Source: Flavobacteriaceae bacterium CRH
Lineage (GTDB): Bacteria > Bacteroidota > Bacteroidia > Flavobacteriales > Flavobacteriaceae
DNA: 64,000 bases
Direction of reading: 5' to 3'
Assembly (NCBI GenBank): GCA_001507425.1
Contig: LMAJ01000016.1
Span: forward strand, 1-64,000
In this document: positions 1-7,040 of the stretch, in pieces
How positions within the stretch are numbered: the first letter of the stretch is position 1
Layout: every line of letters starts with the position of its first letter
Position numbers and translations under genes: made by a program
Notes under the pieces: model-generated
The model's database searches: none
Seen by the model: only the letters and a program-made list of their open reading frames with translations
Told to the model about the DNA's origin: nothing

Positions 1-300
1 AATTACTAGTGTGATCCTTCCTTCGTCAGGATGACAAACTGAATGAAGAAATAATTTTGTTTCACGCAGATTTTAAAAGGATTTAAGCAGATGTAAGCAG
101 ATGCTTTTTTCTCATTTTTGTCATCCTGACGGAGGAAGGATCACACACGAAACTCGGTAAAGATTGGCGATTTACTTTGTGGAATTACTAGTGTGATCCT
201 TCCTCCGTCAGGATGACAAACTGAATGAATAAATCAGCCAAAATCCTTTTAAAATCTGCGTGAAACAAAAATCTTTTAATCTGTAAAATCCGTGGCTAAA
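1..300. repeat. Mosaic of nested palindromic interspersed repeats
   Basis: No gene is visible here. A perfect 29-bp inverted repeat lies at 118-146 and 191-219 (arm core GTGTGATCCTTCCTCCGTCA) around a 44-nt centre. A second perfect 29-bp inverted repeat of unrelated sequence lies outside it at 56-84 and 241-269 (core TTTCACGCAGATTTTAAAAG). Positions 1-47 nearly repeat 182-228 directly. Relatives of the inner element occur near 13660-13800, 37867-37960, 50740-50841 and 55248-55303. The organisation resembles REPIN or MITE elements, but no mobilising enzyme is visible in the window. Confidence 0.8.
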
Positions 301-306
301 AAAAAA

Positions 307-879
307 TTACGAATTATAAAGTCGGCTTAAGGTTTCTCTGGAAACGCCAAGATAAGCAGCTATTAAATGTTTGGGAACTAAATTATAAAGTTGGGGATAC
401 AGCGCCAAAAGTTCTTCGTAGCGTGTTTTGACATTATTATTCATAAAAGATAATAACCTTTTTTGAGAAGCAATATAACCTCTGTTGGTTCTCCAGCGGA
501 AAAAATGTTCTACCTGATGAAATTCGCTACAAAGCTTTTCGCGGTCAGCGCTGGAAAGGCAAAGTAATTCAACATCGGTAATGCAGTCTACATTTATGGT
601 TGCCGGAGTATGATTGTATAAAGCCGTATAATCAGATGTCCACCAGGTTGGCATGGAGAATTGCAAAATGTACATTTTGATTTCATCATTGATAAAAAAA
701 GCTTTTAAACAACCGGAAATAACAAAATACTCACAATCTACCTTATCGCCAGCGGTAATAATAGTTTGCCCTTTCTTAAAAAACTGTGTTTTAAAATGTG
801 AAAAGAAATAATCGAATTGCTCATCGGTTAATGAAGCAGTTTTGGAGATATGTTGCTTTAGGATTTCTTTAGTTTCCAT
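307..879 (-). CDS. Crp/Fnr family transcriptional regulator
   Basis: The 190-residue protein has the length and layout of a Bacteroidota Crp/Fnr regulator. An N-terminal cyclic-nucleotide-binding-like beta-barrel covers roughly residues 25-115 (KKGQTIITAGD, then the VISGCLKAF strand pair). A long connecting helix follows, then a C-terminal helix-turn-helix ending in HLIAAYLGVSRETLSRL. No cysteine cluster of the Fnr Fe-S type is seen. It is monocistronic and faces away from the repeat block at 1-300. A palindrome (884-960) sits immediately upstream of its ATG. The ligand and targets cannot be read from sequence. In this phylum such proteins often control stress genes next door, here possibly the SDR at 971-1714, but that is inference. 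Confidence 0.85.
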   Translation of the reverse strand: METKEILKQHISKTASLTDEQFDYFFSHFKTQFFKKGQTIITAGDKVDCEYFVISGCLKAFFINDEIKMYILQFSMPTWWTSDYTALYNHTPATINVDCITDVELLCLSSADREKLCSEFHQVEHFFRWRTNRGYIASQKRLLSFMNNNVKTRYEELLALYPQLYNLVPKHLIAAYLGVSRETLSRLYNS

Positions 880-883
880 AGGA

Positions 884-960
884 AAAGGTTCAGAGTTGCA
901 AAGGTTTTTTAAAACCGCTGTCCTGAAAAACCTTTGTACCTTTGCTTCTCTGAACCTTTG
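884..960. repeat. Imperfect palindrome between two minus-strand genes
   Basis: An arm starting AAAGGTTCAGAG near 884 is matched in inverse orientation by CTCTGAACCTTT ending near 958. The inner parts (GCAAAGGTTTTT and AAAAACCTTTG) also pair. The hairpin fills the gap between the stop of the SDR gene and the start of the Crp/Fnr gene. It could act as a terminator for the SDR or be another interspersed repeat. Confidence 0.6.
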
Positions 961-970
961 AACCTAAAAA

Positions 971-1714
971 TTACGCCAAAACCATCCCGCCATCCATAAT
1001 AAAATCGGCTCCGGTGATGAATTTTGAGGCATCGCTGCTAAGGTAGGCAACCATTTTGGCAACGTCTTCTGAAGTTCCCATTTGTTTTAGTGGAATTTTA
1101 TCCACAATTGTATCCATCAGGGTTTTAACTTCTGCTTCATCTAAACCTATTTTTTTCATTATTTCCGTTTCTGTTGGACCTGGACTAACTGAATTTACTC
1201 TGATTTTTCTTGGAGCTAATTCTAAAGAAGCAATTTTCATAACTGCATTAAGAGCGGTTTTACCAGACGAGTAAATTGATGTGCCTGCGTAACTCATACT
1301 TGCCGTGTTAGAAGAAAGGAACACAACTGATGCCTCATCTTTTAAAATTGGAATAAATTTGCTTAACGTAAAATAAGCACCTTTGAGATTGATATTCATT
1401 ATACTATCAAATAATGTTTCGGTTGCTTGTTCAATTGTTGTTGCACCTGTAATTCCGGCATTGATAAAAAGAATATCAACCTGCCCAAAATCTGCTTTAA
1501 CTTTTAAAGCTAAATTTTCGATATCAGTAATATTCGACTGATCTGCAACGATGGCTGTAACGCCTAAATCCTGTGCTGCTTTTTCGATAGCTTCTTTTCT
1601 TCTTCCGGTAATAATCACCGTGGCGCCCTGCTCTTTTAATTGTTTTGCTGTTGCGTATCCGATACCGCTGTTTCCGCCTGTGATGACAGCAACTTTATTT
1701 TTTAAATTGTCCAT
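971..1714 (-). CDS. SDR family NAD(P)-dependent oxidoreductase
   Basis: This is a classical short-chain dehydrogenase of 247 residues. The Rossmann glycine motif GGNSGIG is at residues 13-19, NAG at 85-87, the catalytic serine near 134-135 and the YxxxK pair at Y148/K152. The C-terminal FITGADFIMDGGM is typical of the glucose-1-dehydrogenase/FabG-like group. R38 and R39 after the second beta strand favour NADPH. The gene is divergent from the HxlR regulator at 1953, the usual arrangement for an HxlR-controlled oxidoreductase. The substrate is unknown; a carbonyl or quinone-type compound is plausible from the regulatory context only. Confidence 0.9.
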   Translation of the reverse strand: MDNLKNKVAVITGGNSGIGYATAKQLKEQGATVIITGRRKEAIEKAAQDLGVTAIVADQSNITDIENLALKVKADFGQVDILFINAGITGATTIEQATETLFDSIMNINLKGAYFTLSKFIPILKDEASVVFLSSNTASMSYAGTSIYSSGKTALNAVMKIASLELAPRKIRVNSVSPGPTETEIMKKIGLDEAEVKTLMDTIVDKIPLKQMGTSEDVAKMVAYLSSDASKFITGADFIMDGGMVLA

Positions 1715-1739
1715 TTTATTTGTTTTTAAATTAACGGTA

Positions 1740-1747
1740 CAAATTTA
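1740..1747 (-). promoter_or_regulatory. Bacteroidota -7 box for the SDR gene
   Basis: Read on the minus strand this is TAAATTTG, an exact match to the TAnnTTTG consensus. It lies 25 bases before the SDR start codon at 1714. Confidence 0.6.
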
Positions 1748-1807
1748 AATCTGAAAACATATTGCTTTCTCAGCGGTATCATCGAGTATACCTGATTTTT
1801 TGTTTTT

Positions 1808-1911
1808 CACTATATAAGTTATATAAGTTCATTTAATTGAAACGTCTACAAAGCATGTTTTTTTTAGCTTTTAACATTCCCCTTTATTGAACTTATATCA
1901 CTTATATGGTG
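1808..1911. repeat. Interspersed inverted repeat (AACTTATAT type)
   Basis: A 24-nt arm at 1808-1831 (core TATAAGTTATATAAGTTC) is matched inversely at 1888-1911 with two mismatches, around a 56-nt centre. It lies between the divergent SDR and HxlR genes, upstream of the HxlR start at 1953. It could be an interspersed repeat, a regulatory cruciform or both. Confidence 0.7.
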
Positions 1912-1952
1912 GGGAAAAAATTGTTTTATATCTTAGTCTAAAATTATTCGCA

Positions 1953-2288
1953 ATGGCAAGAAATCAGAAAGAAGAGTTTCAGGCGCTTCAGGATACTATA
2001 TATGTTTTGGGAGGAAAATGGAAACTGCCTATAATCAATTCGATCTGTAACGGTAATAACAGATTTAAGGAAATTCAGCTAAGTATTCCGGGCATTACTT
2101 CGAGAATGCTTTCGAAAGAACTGAAAGATATGGAATTGAATAATCTGGTCAAAAGAACCGAAGACCGCGATGCCAAAGTGCCGATTCTTTATGAATCTAC
2201 ACCATATTGCCAATCTTTCGGGCCTATAATTGCTGAAATGATCAAATGGGGAATTTCACACAGAAAACACATTAAGAATCAGGTCTAA
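1953..2288 (+). CDS. HxlR family transcriptional regulator (lacks the usual N-terminal Cys)
   Basis: The 111-residue winged-helix protein has the HxlR core: GGKWKLPIINSI, then FKEIQLSIPGITSRMLSKELKDMELNNLV split over the recognition helix and wing. ATG 1953 is chosen. A TTG 66 bases upstream is in frame, but it would add residues unlike the family and overlap the palindrome at 1888-1911. Most HxlR proteins, including the other three in this window, carry a cysteine just before the GGKWK helix. Here that position reads DTIY, so a thiol switch of the YodB/HypR type is unlikely, although C32 and a later cysteine exist. It is divergent from the SDR at 971-1714, its probable target. Confidence 0.88.
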   Translation: MARNQKEEFQALQDTIYVLGGKWKLPIINSICNGNNRFKEIQLSIPGITSRMLSKELKDMELNNLVKRTEDRDAKVPILYESTPYCQSFGPIIAEMIKWGISHRKHIKNQV

Positions 2289-2387
2289 CGGTTACGAAAT
2301 ATGAATAAATGTTACTTTAAGATTGTAACCTGAAACTTGAAACAAAGAAAAACCTGAAACAAATTAAACCCTGAAACAAATTAAAAT

Positions 2388-2771
2388 TTAATCTTCGGTT
2401 ACAAACTCCCCTTTTTCAGTCACGACCTGATTGCCCCAATTGGTAATGGCTTCAAGAGCCGGAATAAATGTTTTTCCGAAATCGGTCATTTCATAAATAA
2501 CTTTTATGGGTGGTTTTTCGCCGTAGACTTTTCTGGTAACTAAGCCGTCTTTTTCAAGCTGTTTGAGTTGTAAGCTCAACGTCATTTCGGTTACCATCGG
2601 AATTTCTTTTCGCAATTCGCTAAATCTTTTCTCATTGTCTTTTAAATGATAAAGAATTACCGCTTTCCATTTTCCGCCAATTAAATCCATAGCTAAACTT
2701 ACGGTACAAGGATAAATCTTCCCTTCTACTTTTACGTAATTGCCCAAACATTCTTTTCCTACCACAGCCAT
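2388..2771 (-). CDS. HxlR family transcriptional regulator
   Basis: This 127-residue HxlR/DUF24 winged-helix regulator has the motif YPCTVSLAMDLIGGKWK near residues 20-36. The helix that reads MTLSLQLKQLEKDGLV and a wing with KPPIKVIYEMT follow. C22 sits at the position used as a redox or electrophile sensor in YodB and HypR. A second cysteine is at residue 9. The gene is divergent from the SRPBCC protein at 2884. The shared 112-bp promoter contains three perfect palindromes (see 2790-2859), which strongly suggests control of both directions. Confidence 0.9.
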   Translation of the reverse strand: MAVVGKECLGNYVKVEGKIYPCTVSLAMDLIGGKWKAVILYHLKDNEKRFSELRKEIPMVTEMTLSLQLKQLEKDGLVTRKVYGEKPPIKVIYEMTDFGKTFIPALEAITNWGNQVVTEKGEFVTED

Positions 2772-2789
2772 TTCCTAGATTTTTTTCAT

Positions 2790-2859
2790 CCTATCTATTT
2801 TGATAGGTATTGCAAAATTAAGTAACTATAAATAATTTTGCAACTATAATTTTTATAGT
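2790..2859. promoter_or_regulatory. Symmetric divergent promoter with three palindromes
   Basis: CCTATC and GATAGG pair across six bases at 2790-2807. TTGCAAAATTA at 2810-2820 pairs perfectly with TAATTTTGCAA at 2833-2843. ACTATAA and TTATAGT pair at 2843-2859. The arms of the middle palindrome each contain a TAATTTTG -7 box: 2813-2820 on the minus strand towards the HxlR gene, and 2833-2840 on the plus strand towards the SRPBCC gene. Leaders would be about 35 nt on each side. HxlR dimer binding here could control both promoters at once. Confidence 0.65.
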
Positions 2860-2883
2860 ACTAATTTTAAACAACAAAATATC

Positions 2884-3405
2884 ATGCAAAATTCAATTAT
2901 ATGGCCTAAAGAATATCTTCCGGGAACGACAGACAATTATTGTTCTAATGAAGTAATTCTGGCTGGTTTAACTACAAATGCTATTTGGCCTTACCTCAGT
3001 AATCCGTTTACATGGCCAAACTATTACAGTAACTCATCTGATATCGAATTCGTTAATAAAGAATCTGAATTATTTGATGAAGACGTTCGTTTCCGATTTA
3101 AAACATTTGGTTTTCTGGTTGAAGCACAAATAACCGAATTTGTAAAACCAGAACTGGGACAACCCGCAAGAATAGCCTGGCATGGCTGGACCGAAGGAGA
3201 TGCTGAAACAAGAATAGATGTTATACACGCATGGCTTGTTGAGGATTTACCGGGCGGAAGAGTCAGAATCTTAACTCAGGAATCCCAAATTGGAAAACCT
3301 GCTGTAGCATTGGCCCATACAAAACCAAACCCAATGATAAATGGGCATCAGGATTGGCTGGATGGTTTAGTCAGGGCTGCAAGAGAAAAAATAAAAATCG
3401 ACTAA
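2884..3405 (+). CDS. SRPBCC domain-containing protein
   Basis: The 173-residue protein has the helix-grip layout of the START/Bet v1-like SRPBCC superfamily: an N-terminal strand and helix, a long beta-sheet stretch (VRFRFKTFGFLVEAQITEFV, then RIAWHGW), and a C-terminal helix with GHQDWLDGLVRAAREKI. Such proteins bind small hydrophobic ligands; activity cannot be read from the sequence. No signal peptide is present, so it should be cytoplasmic. It is divergent from HxlR 2388-2771 and followed 43 bases later by the propeller protein at 3449, probably in one transcript. Confidence 0.75.
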   Translation: MQNSIIWPKEYLPGTTDNYCSNEVILAGLTTNAIWPYLSNPFTWPNYYSNSSDIEFVNKESELFDEDVRFRFKTFGFLVEAQITEFVKPELGQPARIAWHGWTEGDAETRIDVIHAWLVEDLPGGRVRILTQESQIGKPAVALAHTKPNPMINGHQDWLDGLVRAAREKIKID

Positions 3406-3448
3406 TTCAAAAAGTTATAAAAGCTATATTTGAATAAATACCATAATA

Positions 3449-4471
3449 ATGAAATTCTTAAAATGCACTTCCATACTCGTCTTGCTTACTGTTTCTAATT
3501 TTTCATTCGGACAAAGCAAAGAGTACATTTTGATTTTGGCTAAAGCCGAAAAGAAAATGATCGTTTTAGATTACACCTCTCTTGATACGATTGCAAAAAT
3601 TCCGGTTGGAGAAGATCCGCATGAAATAGTAACCAACGACGATAATTCTCTGGCGTATATTTCTAATCCTGTAATGAATGGAAACGGGCACGAAATTCAT
3701 GTGGTAAATTTAAAAACATTACAACCTGAAAAAGTCATTGATACCCAACCCTTTTTGATTCCGCATGGATTGGTTTACCAAAATGATAAATTATGGTTTA
3801 CGGCCCAAGGCTCTAAAAGTGTGGTTTTGTATGATATCAAAGAAAATAAAATCGATCAGGTTTTCGGAACCGGGCAAGATTTCACGCATCTTATTCAGGT
3901 TGCTCCTGACGGAAATCGTTTTTATACAACCAATGTAGAATCCGGCACTTTAAGTATTTACGAAAAAAAGGAGATTCCGCCTTATATGCCGCCAACAGGT
4001 GTTTTGCCTGCGAATGCGAAACCTCGAATGGAATGGCGTCAGGAGTTAATTAATGTAGGTTTTGGAAGTGAGAGTTTTGATATCTCGAAAGACGGAAGAG
4101 AATTATGGACAGCAAGACCAGACGGTTTTATTGTTATTGTAGATTTGGTTAAAAAAGAAATTAAAACCAAAATCGACTCAAAGGTTCTAGGATTGCACCG
4201 CCTTAAAATAACGCCTGACGGAAAAACAGTTTGCATTGTTAGTGTAAAAACGGGCGATCTTTTATTTTATAATTTTCAAAACCGAAAATTAGAACAAAAA
4301 ATAAATATTGGTCAGGGTGCCGGAATTTATATGGATGCCAAGAGTAACCGCATGTTTGTTTCCTGCACACCTAATAATTATGTAGTTGTTTTAGATTTAG
4401 CAACCAGAAAAGAAATCAAGCGTATTACTGTTGGCAGACCTGATAGTATTATTGGTGTTAACGTAAAATAG
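3449..4471 (+). CDS. Secreted YncE-like beta-propeller protein
   Basis: The protein has 340 residues with a Sec signal peptide (LVLLTVSNFSFGQ, likely cleaved after residue 21 or 22). About seven WD40/YVTN-like blades follow, visible as repeats such as VLDYTSLDTIAKIPVGEDPHE, VVNLKTLQPEKVIDT and VVVLDLATRKEIKRITVGRP. YncE-type propellers are periplasmic or secreted, and most have no known enzymatic role; some bind DNA or metals. It probably follows the SRPBCC gene in the HxlR-controlled transcript. A palindromic interspersed repeat begins 40 bases after the stop. Confidence 0.8.
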   Translation: MKFLKCTSILVLLTVSNFSFGQSKEYILILAKAEKKMIVLDYTSLDTIAKIPVGEDPHEIVTNDDNSLAYISNPVMNGNGHEIHVVNLKTLQPEKVIDTQPFLIPHGLVYQNDKLWFTAQGSKSVVLYDIKENKIDQVFGTGQDFTHLIQVAPDGNRFYTTNVESGTLSIYEKKEIPPYMPPTGVLPANAKPRMEWRQELINVGFGSESFDISKDGRELWTARPDGFIVIVDLVKKEIKTKIDSKVLGLHRLKITPDGKTVCIVSVKTGDLLFYNFQNRKLEQKINIGQGAGIYMDAKSNRMFVSCTPNNYVVVLDLATRKEIKRITVGRPDSIIGVNVK

Positions 4472-4510
4472 CGATAGCTTTAAAAAGCAAAAACTATGCT
4501 AAGTACTAGT

Positions 4511-4543
4511 AGCTTTGTCAAAGTTTAAAACTTAGACAAAGCT
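4511..4543. repeat. Palindromic interspersed repeat, AGCTTTGTCAAAG family, copy 1
   Basis: AGCTTTGTCAAAGTTT pairs with AAACTTAGACAAAGCT across two bases, with one mismatch. Closely related copies lie at 53767-53801 and 55114-55147. Here the hairpin lies after the propeller gene and could also act as its terminator. Confidence 0.75.
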
Positions 4544-4551
4544 TATTTATG

Positions 4552-4605
4552 CAAGTGAAACGCCTTATTTTAAGCGTTTAAAAGCTATGTTTCTATGTGT
4601 TAAAA
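4552..4605. repeat. Partial copy of the CTATGTTTCTATGTGTT repeat family
   Basis: AAGTGAAACGCCTT and CTATGTTTCTATGTGTTA match segments of the larger elements at 21994-22131 and 58839-58969. Only one end is present, so it looks like a truncated copy. Confidence 0.6.
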
Positions 4606-4642
4606 ACAACACCACAAAAAAATAAAACAAAATAAATTTGCA

Positions 4643-4668
4643 TATATGACCAATCGGTCATATATTTG
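4643..4668 (+). promoter_or_regulatory. TetR operator overlapping a -7 box
   Basis: TATATGACC and GGTCATATA form perfect 9-bp arms around AATC at 4643-4664. The -7 box TATATTTG at 4661-4668 shares bases with the right arm, so repressor binding would block the promoter. A second -7 box (TAAATTTG) lies at 4633-4640. The TetR start codon is at 4691, so autorepression is the simplest reading. Confidence 0.75.
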
Positions 4669-4690
4669 CATCGTTAATTAGAAACCTATC

Positions 4691-5278
4691 ATGACAAAGG
4701 GAGAAGAAACCAGACAATTCATCATAGAGAAAGCAGCCCCAATTTTTAATACAAAAGGGATTGCTGCAACAGCTATGAGTGATATTATGGAAGCGACCAA
4801 ATTGTCTAAAGGAAGCATGTACGTTCATTTTGAAAATAAAGATGTCCTGGCCTGCGCTGCAGTTGATCATAATATGAAAATATTAGGCGATAAATTGCTC
4901 TCTGAAATCAGCAAAAGTAAAACCGCAAAAGACGAATTATTTACTTATATCGATTTTTTTAGCAATGCCATAAATCCGCCCTTAACAGGAGGTTGTCCGT
5001 TATTGAATTTCGGAACAGAAGCAGATGACACCAACCCTGTTGTAAAAGAGAAAATCAATAAAGGTTGTAATGCCAATCAACAATTGTTGGCCAGTAGTAT
5101 CAACAAAGGAATTGCCAACGGAGAATTTAACCCTAACTGGAATGCTGAAGAATTTGCAGTCGTTATGTTTGCCATGATGGAAGGCGGCCACTTAATATCC
5201 AGAATGTCGGGCATCAATGACAAAATGAATATCATTACCAAAACCCTAAAAAAAAAAATAGAGGAAAACAGCCTGTAA
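4691..5278 (+). CDS. TetR/AcrR family transcriptional regulator
   Basis: The 195-residue protein has an N-terminal TetR helix-turn-helix (FNTKGIAATAMSDIMEATKL, then SKGSMYVHFENKDVL, residues about 15-50) and an all-helical ligand domain. The ligand-domain phrase GGCPLLNFGTEADDTNP is characteristic of the TetR_C subgroup that senses electrophiles or xenobiotics. A perfect operator lies at 4643-4664, and the same TGACC/GGTCA core recurs in the terminator hairpin at 5281-5326. The SDR at 5413 is the likely regulated gene. The ligand is unknown. Confidence 0.9.
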   Translation: MTKGEETRQFIIEKAAPIFNTKGIAATAMSDIMEATKLSKGSMYVHFENKDVLACAAVDHNMKILGDKLLSEISKSKTAKDELFTYIDFFSNAINPPLTGGCPLLNFGTEADDTNPVVKEKINKGCNANQQLLASSINKGIANGEFNPNWNAEEFAVVMFAMMEGGHLISRMSGINDKMNIITKTLKKKIEENSL

Positions 5279-5280
5279 TT

Positions 5281-5326
5281 TTTTTTATTCAAAAAATGAC
5301 CTTTCGGTCACTTTTTGAATAAAAAA
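5281..5326. terminator. Terminator hairpin carrying a second TetR-like operator core
   Basis: A 21-nt stem with one mismatch (5281-5301 and 5306-5326) encloses TTTC and is bordered by T and A runs, so it can terminate in either direction. The stem top reads TGACC-TTTC-GGTCA, the same half-sites and spacing as the operator upstream of tetR. It lies between tetR and its likely target SDR. Confidence 0.7.
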
Positions 5327-5412
5327 AATAAATTAAAAATTAGGAATTAAAAATTAAAAATTGATCGAAAGAAACCCATAACCCATAACTCATAATTAAC
5401 AATTAGAAACTC

Positions 5413-6225
5413 ATGTCAAAAACAATTTTAATTTCAGGAGCGTCAAAAGGATTCGGAAGAACCTGGACAGAAGCATTTTTAGCAAAAGGATACAAGGTAG
5501 CTGCAACAGCCAGAAATATTGATACCCTAGCCGACTTAAAAGCACAATACGGTGACGCCATTCTACCATTGAAACTAGATGTAAACAACCGCGCAGAGTC
5601 GTTTGCAGTAGTAGAAAAAGTACAACAGCATTTCGGAAAAATTGATATCCTGATTAACAATGCAGGATATGCTTTAAACGGAGCGGTTGAAGAAGCAAGC
5701 GAAAAAGAAGCGAGAGATCAATTCGAAACTAATTTCTTCGGAACTCTTTGGTTAACTCAAGCGGTTTTACCCATTATGAGAAATCAAAAAAGCGGTCATA
5801 TTATTCAGGTTTCTTCTATTTTAGGAATCGCCACTTTACCCATAATTGGTTTATATAATGCTTCTAAATTTGCCGTTGAAGGTCTTACTGAAACTTTGGC
5901 TTCAGAAGTAAAACAATTCGGAATCAATGTGACTTTGGTAGAACCAAACGGTTATGTTACTGATATCTGGGGCAACGGATTCAACAGCGAAAGCATCGAT
6001 GCTTATGACGGAATCAAAAAAGCACTTGCAGAAGGACATGATCCTGATGCTTTCGGACAAATTAGCGCTACAGTTCCAGCCATCCTAAAACTGGTTGAAG
6101 CTGAAAACCCTCCTCTACGCCTATTCTTAGGAAAAGTAGCTTTGCCATTCGCTAAACAAACGTACGAACAAAAACTAAAAACGTGGGAAGAATGGGCTGA
6201 TGTGTCTGTAGCCGCTCACGGATAA
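5413..6225 (+). CDS. SDR family NAD(P)-dependent oxidoreductase
   Basis: This is a 270-residue short-chain dehydrogenase of the longer classical type. The glycine motif GASKGFG is at residues 9-15, NNAG at 82-85, serines S134/S135, and catalytic Y148 and K152 in YNASK. The C-terminal substrate lobe (YVTDIWGNGFN, then a long helical end) resembles the oxidoreductases found next to TetR repressors. The stretch 5279-5412 upstream contains the operator-like hairpin and an AT-rich, TAAAAATTA-repetitive leader. It probably reduces or oxidises a small carbonyl or hydroxyl compound; the substrate is unknown. Confidence 0.88.
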   Translation: MSKTILISGASKGFGRTWTEAFLAKGYKVAATARNIDTLADLKAQYGDAILPLKLDVNNRAESFAVVEKVQQHFGKIDILINNAGYALNGAVEEASEKEARDQFETNFFGTLWLTQAVLPIMRNQKSGHIIQVSSILGIATLPIIGLYNASKFAVEGLTETLASEVKQFGINVTLVEPNGYVTDIWGNGFNSESIDAYDGIKKALAEGHDPDAFGQISATVPAILKLVEAENPPLRLFLGKVALPFAKQTYEQKLKTWEEWADVSVAAHG

Positions 6226-6251
6226 TTTATTTCTCTTTTTTAAGTTGATTG

Positions 6252-6297
6252 AAAACGGGACTGTTTCTTTTAGGAGAAATGGTCTCGTTTTTTTGTT
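6252..6297 (+). terminator. Rho-independent terminator after the SDR gene
   Basis: AAAACGGGACTGTTTCT pairs with AGAAATGGTCTCGTTTT, with two mismatches, around a short TTTAGG loop and is followed by a T run. It begins 27 bases after the SDR stop codon. Confidence 0.75.
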
Positions 6298-6300
6298 TGG

Positions 6301-6400
6301 GAGATCCTGAGACTCCGGAACCTGCTGTCCGCTATATCTTCCTTGCTTAAAGAAAGCTAGCAAAGGATGCAGCTTCCATTAGGGCTAGGCAATTGGTTTC
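6301..6400. other. GC-richer, hairpin-forming intergenic element of unknown role
   Basis: This stretch is clearly less AT-rich than its surroundings and has no plausible ORF. It contains AACCTGCTGTCCGCTATATC, a hairpin (CCTTGCT at 6341-6347 with AGCAAAGG at 6359-6366), then ATGCAGCTTCCATTAGGGCT. From memory, similar phrases (a hairpin flanked by CCGCTATATC and a GGATGC...CTTCCAT...AGGGCTAGG tail) recur between genes in Flavobacterium. That cannot be verified here. A structured RNA or a repeat element are the main options. Confidence 0.45.
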
Positions 6401-6535
6401 ATAATAAAATTTATTCTTGAAAAAGAAATCCATTTTGATCCAAAGTTAAAATTTGTAAGAAATTTAGTTTATTTATTAAAATTATCTATATTCGTTAAAT
6501 TATAAGATTTTATTTACAAATAATACGGATAATTT

Positions 6536-7027
6536 ATGAGTAAGAAACATGTTGTTGTTCATGGAGCAACCTGCCAATGCAAATTTAGTGTAGAACCGAT
6601 TACTGATCTTCTAGAGGTAAAATCTCAAAGCAAACATTTTGCAAATGATAAAGATGCAAGCAAAAAACTCATTGCCAATACTAAAGATATCGGGCAAACG
6701 TTGAAAGCAAATACTTTTGGAAAATGCAAAATGCAACCTTCCGGAACTGATTATTTGCCTTGCAAAGCCGTCATTTTAGAATGGAACAATTTTTATGATA
6801 AAATAACTTTAAGCAATCAAGGAAAGATTTTAATCGAAGACAGCAAAGCAACTTGTCCTATTGGCGGACCTGATTGTATTGAAATTAAAAATCACGGACA
6901 AAAAGCTGAAATCTCCAGACAGCAATTACGAAATGCTGACCGCATGATATTACACCAAATAAACCCTCTCGTTAATCTCGATGATCTTCTGGATTCTCTT
7001 GAAGATGAAGATTCTATCTGCAGCTAA
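6536..7027 (+). CDS. DUF4280 (PAAR-like) protein
   Basis: The 163-residue protein has the hallmark opening of DUF4280: VVVHGATCQCKFS, with C13 and C15, and several further cysteines (FGKCKMQPS, LPCKA, TCPIGGPDC). DUF4280 is a PAAR-like family that caps the spike of contractile injection systems (type VI secretion and related particles) or carries effectors to it. The next gene, 13 bases downstream, encodes a cell-wall hydrolase, which matches the usual spike-cap plus effector order. No VgrG, Hcp, sheath or ATPase gene is in the window, so the delivery machine must be elsewhere if it exists. Confidence 0.8.
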   Translation: MSKKHVVVHGATCQCKFSVEPITDLLEVKSQSKHFANDKDASKKLIANTKDIGQTLKANTFGKCKMQPSGTDYLPCKAVILEWNNFYDKITLSNQGKILIEDSKATCPIGGPDCIEIKNHGQKAEISRQQLRNADRMILHQINPLVNLDDLLDSLEDEDSICS

Positions 7028-7040
7028 AAAATAAAATATT

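Noticed and set aside
1887..1952. Upstream TTG extension of the first HxlR gene
   Set aside because: It overlaps the long palindrome and adds residues not found in the family; ATG 1953 gives the normal length.
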